A program made the position numbers and the translations under genes. Positions 33,296-41,959 of a stretch of 64,000 nucleotides of DNA are shown here, one piece after another; positions within the stretch are counted from its first letter, which is position 1, and each line of letters opens with the position of its first letter. A model generated the notes under the pieces. It ran no database searches, was not told the DNA's origin, and saw nothing but the letters and a program-made list of their open reading frames with translations. Source of the stretch: Haloterrigena sp. KLK7. Lineage in GTDB: Archaea > Halobacteriota > Halobacteria > Halobacteriales > Natrialbaceae. The stretch lies in the NCBI RefSeq assembly GCF_037914945.1, contig NZ_CP149787.1, positions 1,240,001 through 1,304,000 on the forward strand, given 5' to 3'.

Positions 33296-34993
33296 CTAGT
33301 GGCCCTGATCGTGCGGGTTCAGCGCGGTGCCGTAGTTCTCGGCGTGGTCGGTGTAGTCGATGAACCGCGGCGCGTCGGGGTCGAAGGGACGCTCGAGGCT
33401 CTCGAAGGCCTTCTTCTTGTCCCAGCCCTGGAGCTTGCCGACCGCCGAGCGGTCCTCGAGGTCGTGGTAGTCGAGTTTCGGCTCGGTCATGTCCCAGGCC
33501 TTCATCCCCTGTTCGGTCCGGATGATGACGCTGGAGTACTCGTCCGAGGAGCCGACGGAGCCGACGGTGATGTCCGAACAGAAGCCGGTGAAGTCCGCAC
33601 ACTCGTCACAGCCCTTTAGCGCGGCGTCGTGGAAGTTCTCGATGTCCTCCTCGACGATCATCTCGCCGTCGTGGTCGTAGACCATCATCTTCCCGTTGAG
33701 GACGTCCATCTTGCCGATTTCCGACGGCGAGATGCCTCGCTTCTCCTCTAACTGCTCGCCCATGAGGCTGTGGTAGTTGAAGTTCTTCGTACACATCAGC
33801 GCGATCGTGTAGTCGACCGCGCGGATGCCCTCGTTTTGCTTCTGGTAGTCCCACTCGAAGTCCTGCAGGGCGCGGATGCCCTCGATCTCACACGGCGTGC
33901 CGACGATGGCCAGCGAGAGGTCGTCCCAGTCCTTGTCGGGAAGCTTGTGCTCCCACTGTTTCAGGTCGAGGTTGCCGAGCGCCAGCGTCTGGTTGTAGAC
34001 GGTGCCGGCGTTCTCGATGAGTTCCTCGGTGGTCGTCGCGAGGAAGCTCTCGGCCTTCCACTCTTCCTCTTCGCTCTCGGTGGCGACGAGCGCGCCGTCG
34101 ATCTCGCCCTCCTCGAGCAGCGTCGCGAGGACGCCCGTGACGACGCCGCCGTCCTGGGCGTTGTCGGTCCAGTCGTCCTCGACCTTCGCGGAGAACTCCG
34201 TGATCGGGTCGCCGGCGCCCTTGACGTTGTCTTCGCCGCCGGTGATCTTCCACTGGCGCTCGTACCGGAGGCCGCCGCGGGGACAGAAGTCCCAACAGAG
34301 CGAACAGCCGGTACACATCTTGACCAGCTTCGGGAGGTCGTCCTCGCCGACGCCGATCGAGTCCGAGGGACAGGCGGCGACGCAGGTCCCACACTGGATA
34401 CACCGTCCTTCGTCGATGACGGCCTCGTCCAGTTCCATGAACCAGGTCTTCTCGTCGGGCGTCTCGATGTCGTTCATCTGCGACCGGATCGAGTACTCCG
34501 GCGTCTCGAGGTCGACGCCGTCCGGAATCCCGACGCGGGTATCAGGTGCGTCGTCGTAGACGTCCTGACTGACGTCCTGTGCGGGCTCGGTGAACTCGAG
34601 CTCGCCGAGTTCGCCCATCTCGTCGACGTTGGCGGCGCCCGCCCCGTCGGTGGCGACGCGCTTGTCGTCGGCCGAGCCTGCGGACGCGGCCGATTCGGTC
34701 GTCTTCTCGCCGCAGGTGCAGGTGTCGGGCGAGCAGCCGTCTCCGTCGGCGGCACCGCCATCGGTGGCGATGGCACCGTCTCGAGCGTGCTCGGTTCCCT
34801 CTCGAGACCGCGGCGCGGCACCGCCGCTCTCGGGGAACATCACGGCCTCGTCGTCGTCCGTGTTCGACTCGGGGACGGTCGGGAAGACGCGCTCCGAGGA
34901 CTCGCTTCGCTCGTCCTCGCGGCTCGCGTGTCGCTCCGCTCCCGCTCGCTTCTTCGAGGACTCGCTTCGCTCGTCCTCGCCGTTAGTCCCCAT
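33296..34993 (-). CDS. F420H2 dehydrogenase/hydrogenase beta-subunit-type flavoprotein (FrhB/FqoF-like)
   Basis: 565 residues. Residues 1-170 are a low-complexity acidic extension, including an 8-residue EDERSESS repeat and a Cys-rich CSPDTCTCG. Two 4Fe-4S motifs follow: CIQCGTCVAACP near 197 and CTGCSLCWDFCP near 226. Then comes the FrhB region, with VGTPCEIEGIRALQ and C-terminal KGCDECADFTGFCSDITVGSVGS. The ferredoxin-then-FrhB order is that of FqoF/FpoF, which oxidise reduced coenzyme F420. The ATG at 34993 is preceded by GAGGTG at 6-base spacing and overlaps the reductase gene by 11 bases. It is likely the electron donor to that reductase. Confidence 0.82.
   Translation of the reverse strand: MGTNGEDERSESSKKRAGAERHASREDERSESSERVFPTVPESNTDDDEAVMFPESGGAAPRSREGTEHARDGAIATDGGAADGDGCSPDTCTCGEKTTESAASAGSADDKRVATDGAGAANVDEMGELGELEFTEPAQDVSQDVYDDAPDTRVGIPDGVDLETPEYSIRSQMNDIETPDEKTWFMELDEAVIDEGRCIQCGTCVAACPSDSIGVGEDDLPKLVKMCTGCSLCWDFCPRGGLRYERQWKITGGEDNVKGAGDPITEFSAKVEDDWTDNAQDGGVVTGVLATLLEEGEIDGALVATESEEEEWKAESFLATTTEELIENAGTVYNQTLALGNLDLKQWEHKLPDKDWDDLSLAIVGTPCEIEGIRALQDFEWDYQKQNEGIRAVDYTIALMCTKNFNYHSLMGEQLEEKRGISPSEIGKMDVLNGKMMVYDHDGEMIVEEDIENFHDAALKGCDECADFTGFCSDITVGSVGSSDEYSSVIIRTEQGMKAWDMTEPKLDYHDLEDRSAVGKLQGWDKKKAFESLERPFDPDAPRFIDYTDHAENYGTALNPHDQGH
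34895..34979. repeat. In-frame 60-bp direct repeat with inverted arms
   Basis: CGAGGAC-N11-GTCCTCG occurs at 34895-34919 and again at 34955-34979, exactly 60 bases apart. It lies in the coding region of the F420 flavoprotein and encodes EDERSESS twice without disturbing the frame. The same GAACGAAGTGAGCG-related composition appears in intergenic repeats of this window. Confidence 0.6.
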
Positions 34994-36683
34994 GGGCAAC
35001 ACCTCGTGCGACCGGCGCGTCGGCCCCTTGCATGATCTGTCGGAGCCGCTCGTTGTCGACGCGGCGGGTCCACTCGTAGAACTTCTCGCCGTCGTCGCGA
35101 CCCTCGCTGTAGGCCTCGAACAGCTGCTCGAGCGCCGGGATCACGGCGTGGGCGGGCACGGCGTTCTCGACCCAGTCTAAGAACTCGTTGTCGGCGCCGA
35201 GCGAGCCGCCGAGTCCGAAGTCCATGCCTTCGACGATGTTGTCGCCCTCGGCGTTGGTGCTGTTCTCGTCGTCGAGTTTGACCGTCTCGCCGCGGAAACC
35301 GATGTCCGCGATCTGGGGCTGGGCGCAGGAGGCCGAGCAGCCGGACATGTGCATCCGAATGGCCTCGATGTCGTCGGGCACGTCGATGCGTTCGTCGAGT
35401 TCGCGGGCCCAGCGCTTGGTGCGCTTCTTCGTCTCGATGATGGCGTAGTTACAGAACTCGTTGCCCGTACAGCCGACCGCGCCGCGGGAGAACGGCCCCG
35501 GATCGGGGCTGTACTCCTGGGCGAACGGCTCCGCGAGGAGATCGTCGACGTTCTCGTCGGGGATGTGGGTGATGAGGAAGTTCTGGTCGGTCGCGAGGCG
35601 GACGGAGGCGTCCTCGGTCCCGTACTTCTTCGCGGCGCGGGCCGCCGCGGCGAACTCGTCGCCGCCCATGCGGCCGGCGATCACGTTGAAGCCGACGTAG
35701 TTGAGTCCGTCCTGTTTCTGCTCGTGGACGCCGACGTGGTCGCCCTGGTAGCCGACGGTCAGGTTCTCGCCGCCGGTGGGCAGGTCGATCGTACAGCGGT
35801 CGCGGACGGCCTCCTCGAACTTCTCGGGACCCATTTGCTCGACGAGGTAGCGCATGCGGCAGACGCCGCGGTTGTTGCGATCGCCGAGTTCCTTGAACGT
35901 CTGGGCGACGGCGCGGCAGAACTCCACGGCGTCCTCGGGTCGGATGAAGGCGTCGAGTTCCGAACTCATCCGCGGGCCGTCGGAGAGGCCGCCGCCGACG
36001 CGGGCGTGGAAGCCGTAGAGGTGTTCGCCGTCGATCTCTTTCTTCGCGGGGACGAGTCCGACGTCGTTGATCTGGGACTGCGCGCAGTCGTGGGCGCAGC
36101 CGGTGATCGTGATCTTGAACTTCCGCGGGAGGTTGGCGTACTCGCGGTTGTTGGTGAAGTAGTCGGAGACGGCGTCGATGACCGGTTGCGCGTTGAAACA
36201 CTCGTGGTCGTCGAGCCCGGCGGCGGGGCAGCCCAGTACGTTCCGGGCCGAGTCGCCACAGCCCTGGACCGTCGTCAGGCCGACCTCGTCGTACCGTTCC
36301 CACATCTCCGGGACGTCCTCGACGCGGATCCAGTGTTTCTGGATGTCCTGGCGCGTCGTGATGTCGAGGTAGGCGTCGCCCCAGAGCTCGTTCTGCTCTT
36401 CGCCGCCGTACTCCTCGGGAGCGACGGCGTAGTCCTCGGTGACCTCGCCGATCACTTCGGCCTGTTCGGGCGTGAGCTTGCCGCCCGGCACCTTGGTCCG
36501 GATCATGAAGTAGCCCTCCTGCTTCTGGGCGTACATGCCGGCCCACTTCAGACGCTCCCACTCGCCGCCGCCGGCGCGCTCTTCGATCTCCTCGAAGGAA
36601 AGCTCCTCGTCGGCGTAGTCGTAGACGTCGTCGATGACGTCGAGCGGGTGCTTGTTCTGTTTGTACTGTTCCGTCGTGTTCAT
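34983..36683 (-). CDS. Siroheme nitrite/sulfite reductase
   Basis: 566 residues with the two-fold nitrite/sulfite reductase repeat. GCGDSARNVLGCP (about 143) is in the first half. The siroheme/4Fe-4S ligands are CTGNEFC (about 404) and MSGCSASC (about 449), giving C-x5-C...C-x3-C. CTGNEFC and the ETK that follows resemble ferredoxin-nitrite reductases and mycobacterial SirA, so nitrite and sulfite are both possible. No nitrate reductase or nitrate transporter gene is beside it, which leans toward sulfite. The ATG at 36683 has GAGGTG six bases upstream; a GTG nine bases earlier is less likely. It is first in an operon with the F420 flavoprotein. Confidence 0.85.
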   Translation of the reverse strand: MNTTEQYKQNKHPLDVIDDVYDYADEELSFEEIEERAGGGEWERLKWAGMYAQKQEGYFMIRTKVPGGKLTPEQAEVIGEVTEDYAVAPEEYGGEEQNELWGDAYLDITTRQDIQKHWIRVEDVPEMWERYDEVGLTTVQGCGDSARNVLGCPAAGLDDHECFNAQPVIDAVSDYFTNNREYANLPRKFKITITGCAHDCAQSQINDVGLVPAKKEIDGEHLYGFHARVGGGLSDGPRMSSELDAFIRPEDAVEFCRAVAQTFKELGDRNNRGVCRMRYLVEQMGPEKFEEAVRDRCTIDLPTGGENLTVGYQGDHVGVHEQKQDGLNYVGFNVIAGRMGGDEFAAAARAAKKYGTEDASVRLATDQNFLITHIPDENVDDLLAEPFAQEYSPDPGPFSRGAVGCTGNEFCNYAIIETKKRTKRWARELDERIDVPDDIEAIRMHMSGCSASCAQPQIADIGFRGETVKLDDENSTNAEGDNIVEGMDFGLGGSLGADNEFLDWVENAVPAHAVIPALEQLFEAYSEGRDDGEKFYEWTRRVDNERLRQIMQGADAPVARGVAHGD

Positions 36684-37019
36684 GCGAAACACCTCGTTCG
36701 CGCGAGTTCGAAAGCGCTTGCGGTTTCGTTCTTCATAGAGACCACCACTGGCGAGCGCTGCCAGTAGCCGGCGTAGTCACGGTATTTTGAGAGACCATCG
36801 TTTAGCGGGTAGTAACAGCCTAACCCTATACCACCCTGCAAAGGGGCGAATCATGACGAGGGTCGTCCGAACAAGAAAATATTGCCTCCTTCGGAACCCG
36901 TCGCACCCACCGCGGGCGAGAGACCACCGCCGAGCGGGCGGAAACGGGGACAGATCAGCCCGATCGAGCGAACCGCGTCATCGATACCAGCAATAGTCTC
37001 CGGTAGGAGAGCGACTGCG
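36684..37019 (-). promoter_or_regulatory. Promoter region of the reductase operon with inverted repeat
   Basis: 336 bases without a gene. 36747-36765 is ACTGGCGAGCGCTGCCAGT, a near-palindrome with six-base arms, 64-82 bases before the ATG. Read leftward, TCAAAATA near 36784-36791 could be the TATA element, placing the inverted repeat over the transcription start, where a repressor would act. The remaining bases toward 37019 show nothing I can name. Confidence 0.45.
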
Positions 37020-37598
37020 TTACTTGAAACAGGCGACGGGCTCGCCCGCGTTCCGCGGATCGGGATCGAACGACGGACCGTCGGCGAACCCGCTGTAGCG
37101 GGCCCGGAGGACGATGTGTTCGTCGACGTAGTACGTGACGCGGACGGATCGCTCGGATTCCGCTGGATTCCCTCGCGTCTCGGTCGTCAGATCGTAGACG
37201 AGCGAGACCAGTTTCGCGTCGCGGTCCGACTCCGTGTCGACCGGTTTCGTTTCTCCCTCCTCGAATTGGAAGTCGAATCCGTCGGCTTCCGATCCGTACT
37301 CCTCGAGGAAGGCGTTCCGTCGATACGCCGCTTCGAACTCGCGGACGTACTCGTCGGCCGACTCGAGCAGCGGGTTCGGCGGCGTCGGATACAGCGCCGG
37401 GTCGAGGGCGTCGTCGCGGGAGGGCTCCATCGGCTCGGGCCGATCGACGTCGTCGCAGTCGAACGTGTCCGCAGAGACGATACCGGAATCGAGCGACTCC
37501 TCGGACTCCGTGAGGTTACCTTGGAAACAGCCTGCAACCCCCAGAGACAGCCCCACCATCGACGTGAGAAGGGCACGGCGGGAACGAGGTTTGCGCAT
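37020..37598 (-). CDS. Lipoprotein of unknown function
   Basis: 192 residues. MRKPRSRRALLTSMVGLSLGVAGC gives a signal with lipobox (Cys24). The mature part is acidic, with an alpha/beta C-terminal half (RVTYYVDEHIVLRARYSG) and two further Cys residues (FDCDD, VACFK) that could form a disulfide outside the cell. No known family recognised. It is followed leftward by an AT-rich gap and ftsY. Confidence 0.6.
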   Translation of the reverse strand: MRKPRSRRALLTSMVGLSLGVAGCFQGNLTESEESLDSGIVSADTFDCDDVDRPEPMEPSRDDALDPALYPTPPNPLLESADEYVREFEAAYRRNAFLEEYGSEADGFDFQFEEGETKPVDTESDRDAKLVSLVYDLTTETRGNPAESERSVRVTYYVDEHIVLRARYSGFADGPSFDPDPRNAGEPVACFK

Positions 37599-37734
37599 AC
37601 AGTGATGTCAAACAGATATTATATGTATGTTTCGTATTCGATTTCGAGTAGTAATCGATTGTATCAAACGGTCGAATCGGTGAGCGCAGGCTCAAGAGAG
37701 GAACCGGAATGGGCGACGGAAACGCGTCCGAACG

Positions 37735-39363
37735 CTATTCGTCGTCCTCGAGCAGTCGATCGACCATCTCCTCGGGGTCGAACGGCTCGAGGTCGTCGTA
37801 GCCCTGACCGACACCGAGGAAGAGGATCGGCTTCCCGGTGACGTGAGCGATCGAGATCGCCGCGCCGCCGTTGGAGTCGGCGTCGGCTTTCGTCAGGATC
37901 GCCCCGTCGATCTCGGCGGCCTCGTTGAACTCGCGGGCCCGGTTGACGGCGTCCTGTCCCGCCACCGCCTCGTCGACGAACAGCGTCATGTCGGGGTCGA
38001 CGACGCGATCGATCTTCTCGAGTTGGTCCATCAGGCCCTCGTTGGTGTGGAGCCGACCCGCGGTGTCACCGAGCACGACGTCGATGTCGTTGGCCTCGGC
38101 GTACTCGACGCCGTCGTAGAGCACGGCGGCGGGGTCGCCGCCCTGTTCGTGCGTGATGAGCTTCGTGTCGAGCGCCTCGGCGTGTTGCTCGATCTGCTCG
38201 TTGGCCCCGGCGCGGTAGGTGTCGCCGTTGGCCATCACCGTCGAGTAGCCGCGCTCCTCGAAGTACTGGCTCATCTTGGCGATCGACGTCGTCTTCCCGA
38301 CGCCGTTGACGCCGGTGAAGACGATGGTGACCGGCTTGTCCGCGACGGCGATGCGCTCGTCGAAGTCGAACTGGCCGACGCTGATCACGTCGTAGATCGC
38401 GTCGCGCAGCGCCTCCTCGATCACGTCACCCGTCGAGGTCGTGAACGATCGGGTCTCCCCGATCAGGTCGTCGCGCAGGTTGTCGAGGATTTCCTCGGTG
38501 ACGCCCATCTCCACGTCGCTCGAGAGCAACGCCATCTCGAGTTCGTGCAGGGGCCCCTCGAGGTCCTCCTCCTCGATGACGAACTTGCCCTTGACGAGCG
38601 ATCGGGCCTTGGTGCCGAACCCGGTCGAGCGTTCGTCTTCGGTCTCGTCGTCGTCGTCGGCGGCGGCGTCGGCTTCCGCCTCGAGCGGCTCGTCGTCGCC
38701 CGCGTCGGCCGTCTCGGCACCGGCGGTCGGCTCGGCGACGTCGGCCGGTTCGTCCTCGACGGCGTCCGTCTGCTCGTCCTCCTCCTCGTCCTCGCTGCCC
38801 CGTTTGATGATTCCCTTGAGGTCGAGTCCGGACGACTCCTCCTCGTCTTCGTCTTCGGATTCGGACGCGGTCTCGGTCTCAGTCTCGGGTTCTGCCTCGG
38901 TCTCCGGTCCGACCTCGGGCTCGGGCTCGATTTCGGACTCAGTCCCGAGTTCGGGCTCAGATTCGGATTCGGGTTCGGGTGCCGGCTCCGCGGCCGACCG
39001 GTCGTTCGTCGACGCCGCGTCGGCCGCCGACGCGGACTCCGACTCGGCGTCGGCCTCCGATTCGGCACTGGCCGCCGCCGTCTCGGTCGGCGCCGCCGGC
39101 TCGGCCTCGAGTTCGCTCTCGGGCTCGTCGACCGGTTCACCGGTGGTATCAGGAGCGTCCGGAGTCGCCGCGTCGCCCTCGCCGGCCGCGGCCGCGTCGG
39201 CCGTGTCGACCGCCGACTCGGACTCGGACTCGGCTTCGGCCTCGAGGTCCTCGCCTTCTGCCTCCTCGAGCTCGTCCTCGTCGACTTCCTCGACGTTCTC
39301 TTCGGCGGCTTCTTCGGCGTCTTTCCGGAAGCTCCCGAGTTTCTCCTTCAGGTTGTCAAACAT
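37735..39363 (-). CDS. ftsY: SRP receptor GTPase FtsY
   Basis: 542 residues. Residues 1-250 form a long, highly acidic A domain of Glu/Ala/Ser repeats (many EAESESE-like runs), longer than in most archaea, which probably mediates membrane contact. The NG domain follows, with GVNGVGKTTSIAKM (P-loop), DTAGRLHTNEG, TKADADSNGG and FLGVGQGYDDL. It receives the SRP54-ribosome complex at the membrane. It lies 21 bases after pfdA in the conserved rpl31e-eif6-rpl18a-pfdA-ftsY order. Confidence 0.97.
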   Translation of the reverse strand: MFDNLKEKLGSFRKDAEEAAEENVEEVDEDELEEAEGEDLEAEAESESESAVDTADAAAAGEGDAATPDAPDTTGEPVDEPESELEAEPAAPTETAAASAESEADAESESASAADAASTNDRSAAEPAPEPESESEPELGTESEIEPEPEVGPETEAEPETETETASESEDEDEEESSGLDLKGIIKRGSEDEEEDEQTDAVEDEPADVAEPTAGAETADAGDDEPLEAEADAAADDDDETEDERSTGFGTKARSLVKGKFVIEEEDLEGPLHELEMALLSSDVEMGVTEEILDNLRDDLIGETRSFTTSTGDVIEEALRDAIYDVISVGQFDFDERIAVADKPVTIVFTGVNGVGKTTSIAKMSQYFEERGYSTVMANGDTYRAGANEQIEQHAEALDTKLITHEQGGDPAAVLYDGVEYAEANDIDVVLGDTAGRLHTNEGLMDQLEKIDRVVDPDMTLFVDEAVAGQDAVNRAREFNEAAEIDGAILTKADADSNGGAAISIAHVTGKPILFLGVGQGYDDLEPFDPEEMVDRLLEDDE

Positions 39364-39384
39364 GGTGGGAAAGGGGTCCCGTCG

Positions 39385-39834
39385 TTACTCGTCGGGCTGT
39401 TGGCCCTGGCCCATCTGCTGCATCTGCTGTTGCATCGCCTGCTGTTGAAGCTGCTGGGCCTGCTGCTCGAGTTCCTCGCTCTCGGTCTCGAGCTCGGCGA
39501 TCTCGCTGTTGATCTCGTCGATTCGGTCGTCGAGGTTCTCCTTCTTGCTCTCGAGGGCGTCGACGGCGTCGTCCTCCTCGAGTTCCGCGGCGTAGTCGGC
39601 GCCGAGTTCGACGATCACTTCGTCGATGTCCTCGATGGTGGCACGGAGGTAGGCCCCGCCGCCGATGGGCACCTGCACCGTCGACTCGGTGTCCAGCGTG
39701 TCGAGGGCCTCGATGGCCTCGTCGGTCTCGCTCTTCTGTTGCTGGACGGCCTCGACGCTCTCCTCGAGTGCCTCGATCTGTTCTTCGATCTCCTGTAGCT
39801 CCTGTGACAGCTGCTGTAGTTGTTGCTGACTCAT
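39385..39834 (-). CDS. pfdA: Prefoldin alpha subunit
   Basis: 149 residues. Coiled-coil helices at both ends (QQLQQLSQELQEIEEQIEAL and LDDRIDEINSEIAELETES) enclose a beta hairpin core, TVQVPIGGGAYLRATIED. This is the alpha-class prefoldin layout, a hexameric jellyfish chaperone that hands unfolded proteins to the thermosome. A Met/Gln-rich tail follows. The ATG at 39834 overlaps the last codon of rpl18a by 4 bases. Confidence 0.95.
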   Translation of the reverse strand: MSQQQLQQLSQELQEIEEQIEALEESVEAVQQQKSETDEAIEALDTLDTESTVQVPIGGGAYLRATIEDIDEVIVELGADYAAELEEDDAVDALESKKENLDDRIDEINSEIAELETESEELEQQAQQLQQQAMQQQMQQMGQGQQPDE

Positions 39835-40001
39835 TGTTGGTCCTCGAGTTCGATCTGCATCCGCTTTGGTCCGCATCGACTCTCGAGTCGAGAGAGAACG
39901 CGTTCGCGACCGACGCTCTCGTTTTCGGTCACAGCCGCGGTTTCGGACGCCGCGAAACCGTCGGAATCGGCAACCCGGCCGGTGACCGTAAACCGACTCA
40001 T
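39831..40001 (-). CDS. rpl18a: Ribosomal protein L18Ae (LX)
   Basis: 56 residues. MSRFTVTGRVADSDGF, TAAVTENESVGRERVLSRL and CGPKRMQIELE match the short archaeal LX protein of the large ribosomal subunit (about 57 residues). The gene is easily missed because a longer shadow frame surrounds it, but position and overlap with pfdA (ATGA) fit the conserved archaeal order. Confidence 0.9.
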   Translation of the reverse strand: MSRFTVTGRVADSDGFAASETAAVTENESVGRERVLSRLESRCGPKRMQIELEDQQ

Positions 40002-40134
40002 GGCTATGACTCCGGCAGGCAGTCGGAAGAATGTTCCTTTCCTTCGGAGCCGACGCCCCTTCGCGGCGGCCGTCGCAGCGAGCGGCCGGTCGTCGGTGCC
40101 AAACGGTTTTGCGGACGACGCCGTACGGGCGCCT

Positions 40135-40446
40135 ATGAGTGAACTCGAGCCCGACGACCTCTTGCCCAGCGAGCGAATGCAGTCCCAGGCCCTCGAGGGG
40201 GACGTCACCCAGATCCACCGCGGCCATCAGTACGCCGAGGCGGGCGATACGTTCACCATCGACGGAACGACGTTCGAAGTGACCGACGTGACCGAGCGCC
40301 GGCTGGGCGATCTGACCGACGAAGACGCCCGAGCCGAGGGGATGGACGACCTCGAGGGGTATCGACGCATGCTCGAGCGCGCCCACGACGACTTCGAGTG
40401 GGACGACGACAGCGAGGTCGTTCGCCACCGCTTCGAACGGCAGTAG
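40135..40446 (+). CDS. ASCH-domain protein
   Basis: 103 residues. SELEPDDLLPSERMQSQALEG, TQIHRGHQYAEAGDTFTIDG and FEVTDVTERRLGDLTDEDARAEG fit the small ASCH (PUA-like) fold, with the conserved GHQYAEAGD turn. ASCH proteins are thought to bind RNA or modified nucleosides. The ATG at 40135 has a TATA-like CGGTTTTG about 24-31 bases upstream (40104-40111). It is divergent from rpl18a. Confidence 0.8.
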   Translation: MSELEPDDLLPSERMQSQALEGDVTQIHRGHQYAEAGDTFTIDGTTFEVTDVTERRLGDLTDEDARAEGMDDLEGYRRMLERAHDDFEWDDDSEVVRHRFERQ

Positions 40447-40449
40447 CCG

Positions 40450-40677
40450 CTACGCGACGCGTTCCCGGCCGAAGATCCCTTTCAGTACGGCAGTCGTGAC
40501 GACGAACGCCGTCGCGAACACGACGCCCTGACGGAATCCCTCACCGATCGGTTCCGCACCGAGGGCGGCATAGCAGACGCGAGCGACGACCGGAGCGAGG
40601 AACAGCAGTCCGTAGTACAGGAGTCGATGCCGTTCCAGATACGCTTCGAACCGCCGGTACCGATTCCGGACCGACAT
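40450..40677 (-). CDS. Small two-span membrane protein
   Basis: 75 residues: an Arg-rich N-terminus (MSVRNRYRRFEAYLERH), span LLYYGLLFLAPVVARVCYAAL and span GVVFATAFVVTTAVLKGIF. It looks like an alpha-helical hairpin protein with both ends in the cytoplasm. No family recognised; it lies between the ASCH gene and eif6. Confidence 0.55.
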   Translation of the reverse strand: MSVRNRYRRFEAYLERHRLLYYGLLFLAPVVARVCYAALGAEPIGEGFRQGVVFATAFVVTTAVLKGIFGRERVA

Positions 40678-40780
40678 TCTGTGCTCGAGGCGACGACCGA
40701 GCGCAGCAAAAGTATTTCTCCACCAACGAATCCGGGCGGAAACGAACAGTCGTCCTGAGAACCGTCGGCCGAACGACCGA

Positions 40781-41446
40781 TCAGTCCAGATAACCGAGGG
40801 CGTCCTCGATCCGGCCCAGTTCCGGACCCGTCGTGTCCTCGCCGACGACGTAGCCGCTCTCGTTGGCGATCAGTCCCGAGCCGACCAGCGGCGCGCCGTA
40901 GTTGACGGTGCCGACGTCGGCCCGGACGTCCAGCGTCTCCTCTAAGACGTCCAGTTCCTCGTCGGTCGCCTTCGGGTGACAGAGCACCCCGGAGTTCGTC
41001 GCGACCGCGGCGGTGCCGACCGTCCGGACGCCCGCGAGGTCGCCGCGTTCGACGGGGACCTCGAGAGTGTCCTCGACGATCTGGACCGTCTCCCGCGGGA
41101 GGTCGGGGTGGACGTACGCGCCGGAGTCGTTGGCGAGCACGACGTTACCCGCGGCGTTGATGTTCCCCGGCAGTTCCGCGACGGGGAGATCGACCGCCTC
41201 CTCGAGGGCCTCGCGCTCGTACTCGAGGACTCGGGAACTGACGAGCAGCCCGTTCTCGTTACCCGTCGCTAGGGCGCCGACCGTCGAGGAGCCGCCGACG
41301 GTCGTCTGGATCGCGGGCACCTCGAGTTCGTCGGTCAGGTCGGCGACGACGTCGTCGTCGACGTCCGGGCGAACGAGCACGCACGAGTCGGTCGCGCGGG
41401 CGAAGACGCCGACGTACGCCGACCCGGCGAAGGCGAGGCGTTGCAA
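40781..41446 (-). CDS. eif6: Translation initiation factor aIF6
   Basis: 221 residues made of five near-identical repeats ([90 protein letters not shown]), the pentein propeller of eIF6. It binds the large subunit and blocks early subunit joining. The start is a TTG at 41446, two bases after the rpl31e stop, so it is translated by coupling or by reinitiation. Confidence 0.95.
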   Translation of the reverse strand: MQRLAFAGSAYVGVFARATDSCVLVRPDVDDDVVADLTDELEVPAIQTTVGGSSTVGALATGNENGLLVSSRVLEYEREALEEAVDLPVAELPGNINAAGNVVLANDSGAYVHPDLPRETVQIVEDTLEVPVERGDLAGVRTVGTAAVATNSGVLCHPKATDEELDVLEETLDVRADVGTVNYGAPLVGSGLIANESGYVVGEDTTGPELGRIEDALGYLD

Positions 41447-41448
41447 GT

Positions 41449-41727
41449 TTAGTCGGCGACCTCGGCCTCGACGACGGCCTCACCCTCTTCGTCGAAGCGG
41501 GCCGCGCGGACGCGCAGCTTTCGCGGCGGGTTGGAGCGGCCGTTCGACCAGACTTCCTCGTTGATCGAGGGGTCCAGGCGGATGGCGTCCTCGTCGACCG
41601 CGAAGTGTTTCGCGAGGTGTTCGCGGATCAGTCGCATCGCGTAGTCGGCGGCCTCGTGGTTGGCCCCCTTCTTGACGTCGCGCAGCGGAACGGTTACGAC
41701 GCGTTCCTCGAAATCACTTGCACTCAT
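41449..41727 (-). CDS. rpl31e: Ribosomal protein L31e
   Basis: 92 residues. [49 protein letters not shown] and [15 protein letters not shown] are the L31e signature segments. It follows rpl39e by 2 bases and is followed closely by eif6. Cytoplasmic, large subunit. Confidence 0.97.
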   Translation of the reverse strand: MSASDFEERVVTVPLRDVKKGANHEAADYAMRLIREHLAKHFAVDEDAIRLDPSINEEVWSNGRSNPPRKLRVRAARFDEEGEAVVEAEVAD

Positions 41728-41729
41728 CG

Positions 41730-41882
41730 TTACTCGTCGGTGTCGTTACGCCGCCAGTTGCGTCGCTTGGGGTTTCGCTGGACTTCCATGTCCGTCTTCA
41801 TCATGACCCAGGCCGGAACGCGGCTGTTCTGGTTCTCGAGTTTGGCAAGTCGCTTCTTCTTGCCCTTCGATTTCTTACCCAT
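41730..41882 (-). CDS. rpl39e: Ribosomal protein L39e
   Basis: 50 residues, [20 protein letters not shown]...[13 protein letters not shown], the short basic L39e that lines the exit tunnel of the large subunit. Too short for many gene finders. It is the first gene of the leftward rpl39e-rpl31e-eif6 unit. Confidence 0.95.
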   Translation of the reverse strand: MGKKSKGKKKRLAKLENQNSRVPAWVMMKTDMEVQRNPKRRNWRRNDTDE

Positions 41883-41959
41883 AGTAGCCGGACGTAGCCC
41901 ACGCTGGCTTAAAATCTTGTCCATCTTCGCGACGGAGCCGTCGACGGCGTCGCTGCCGG

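Noticed and set aside
38463-39140. Ser/Arg/Pro-rich frames opposite or shifted from the ftsY acidic domain
   Set aside because: They are out-of-frame translations of GAG/TCG-rich codons in the acidic domain of FtsY.
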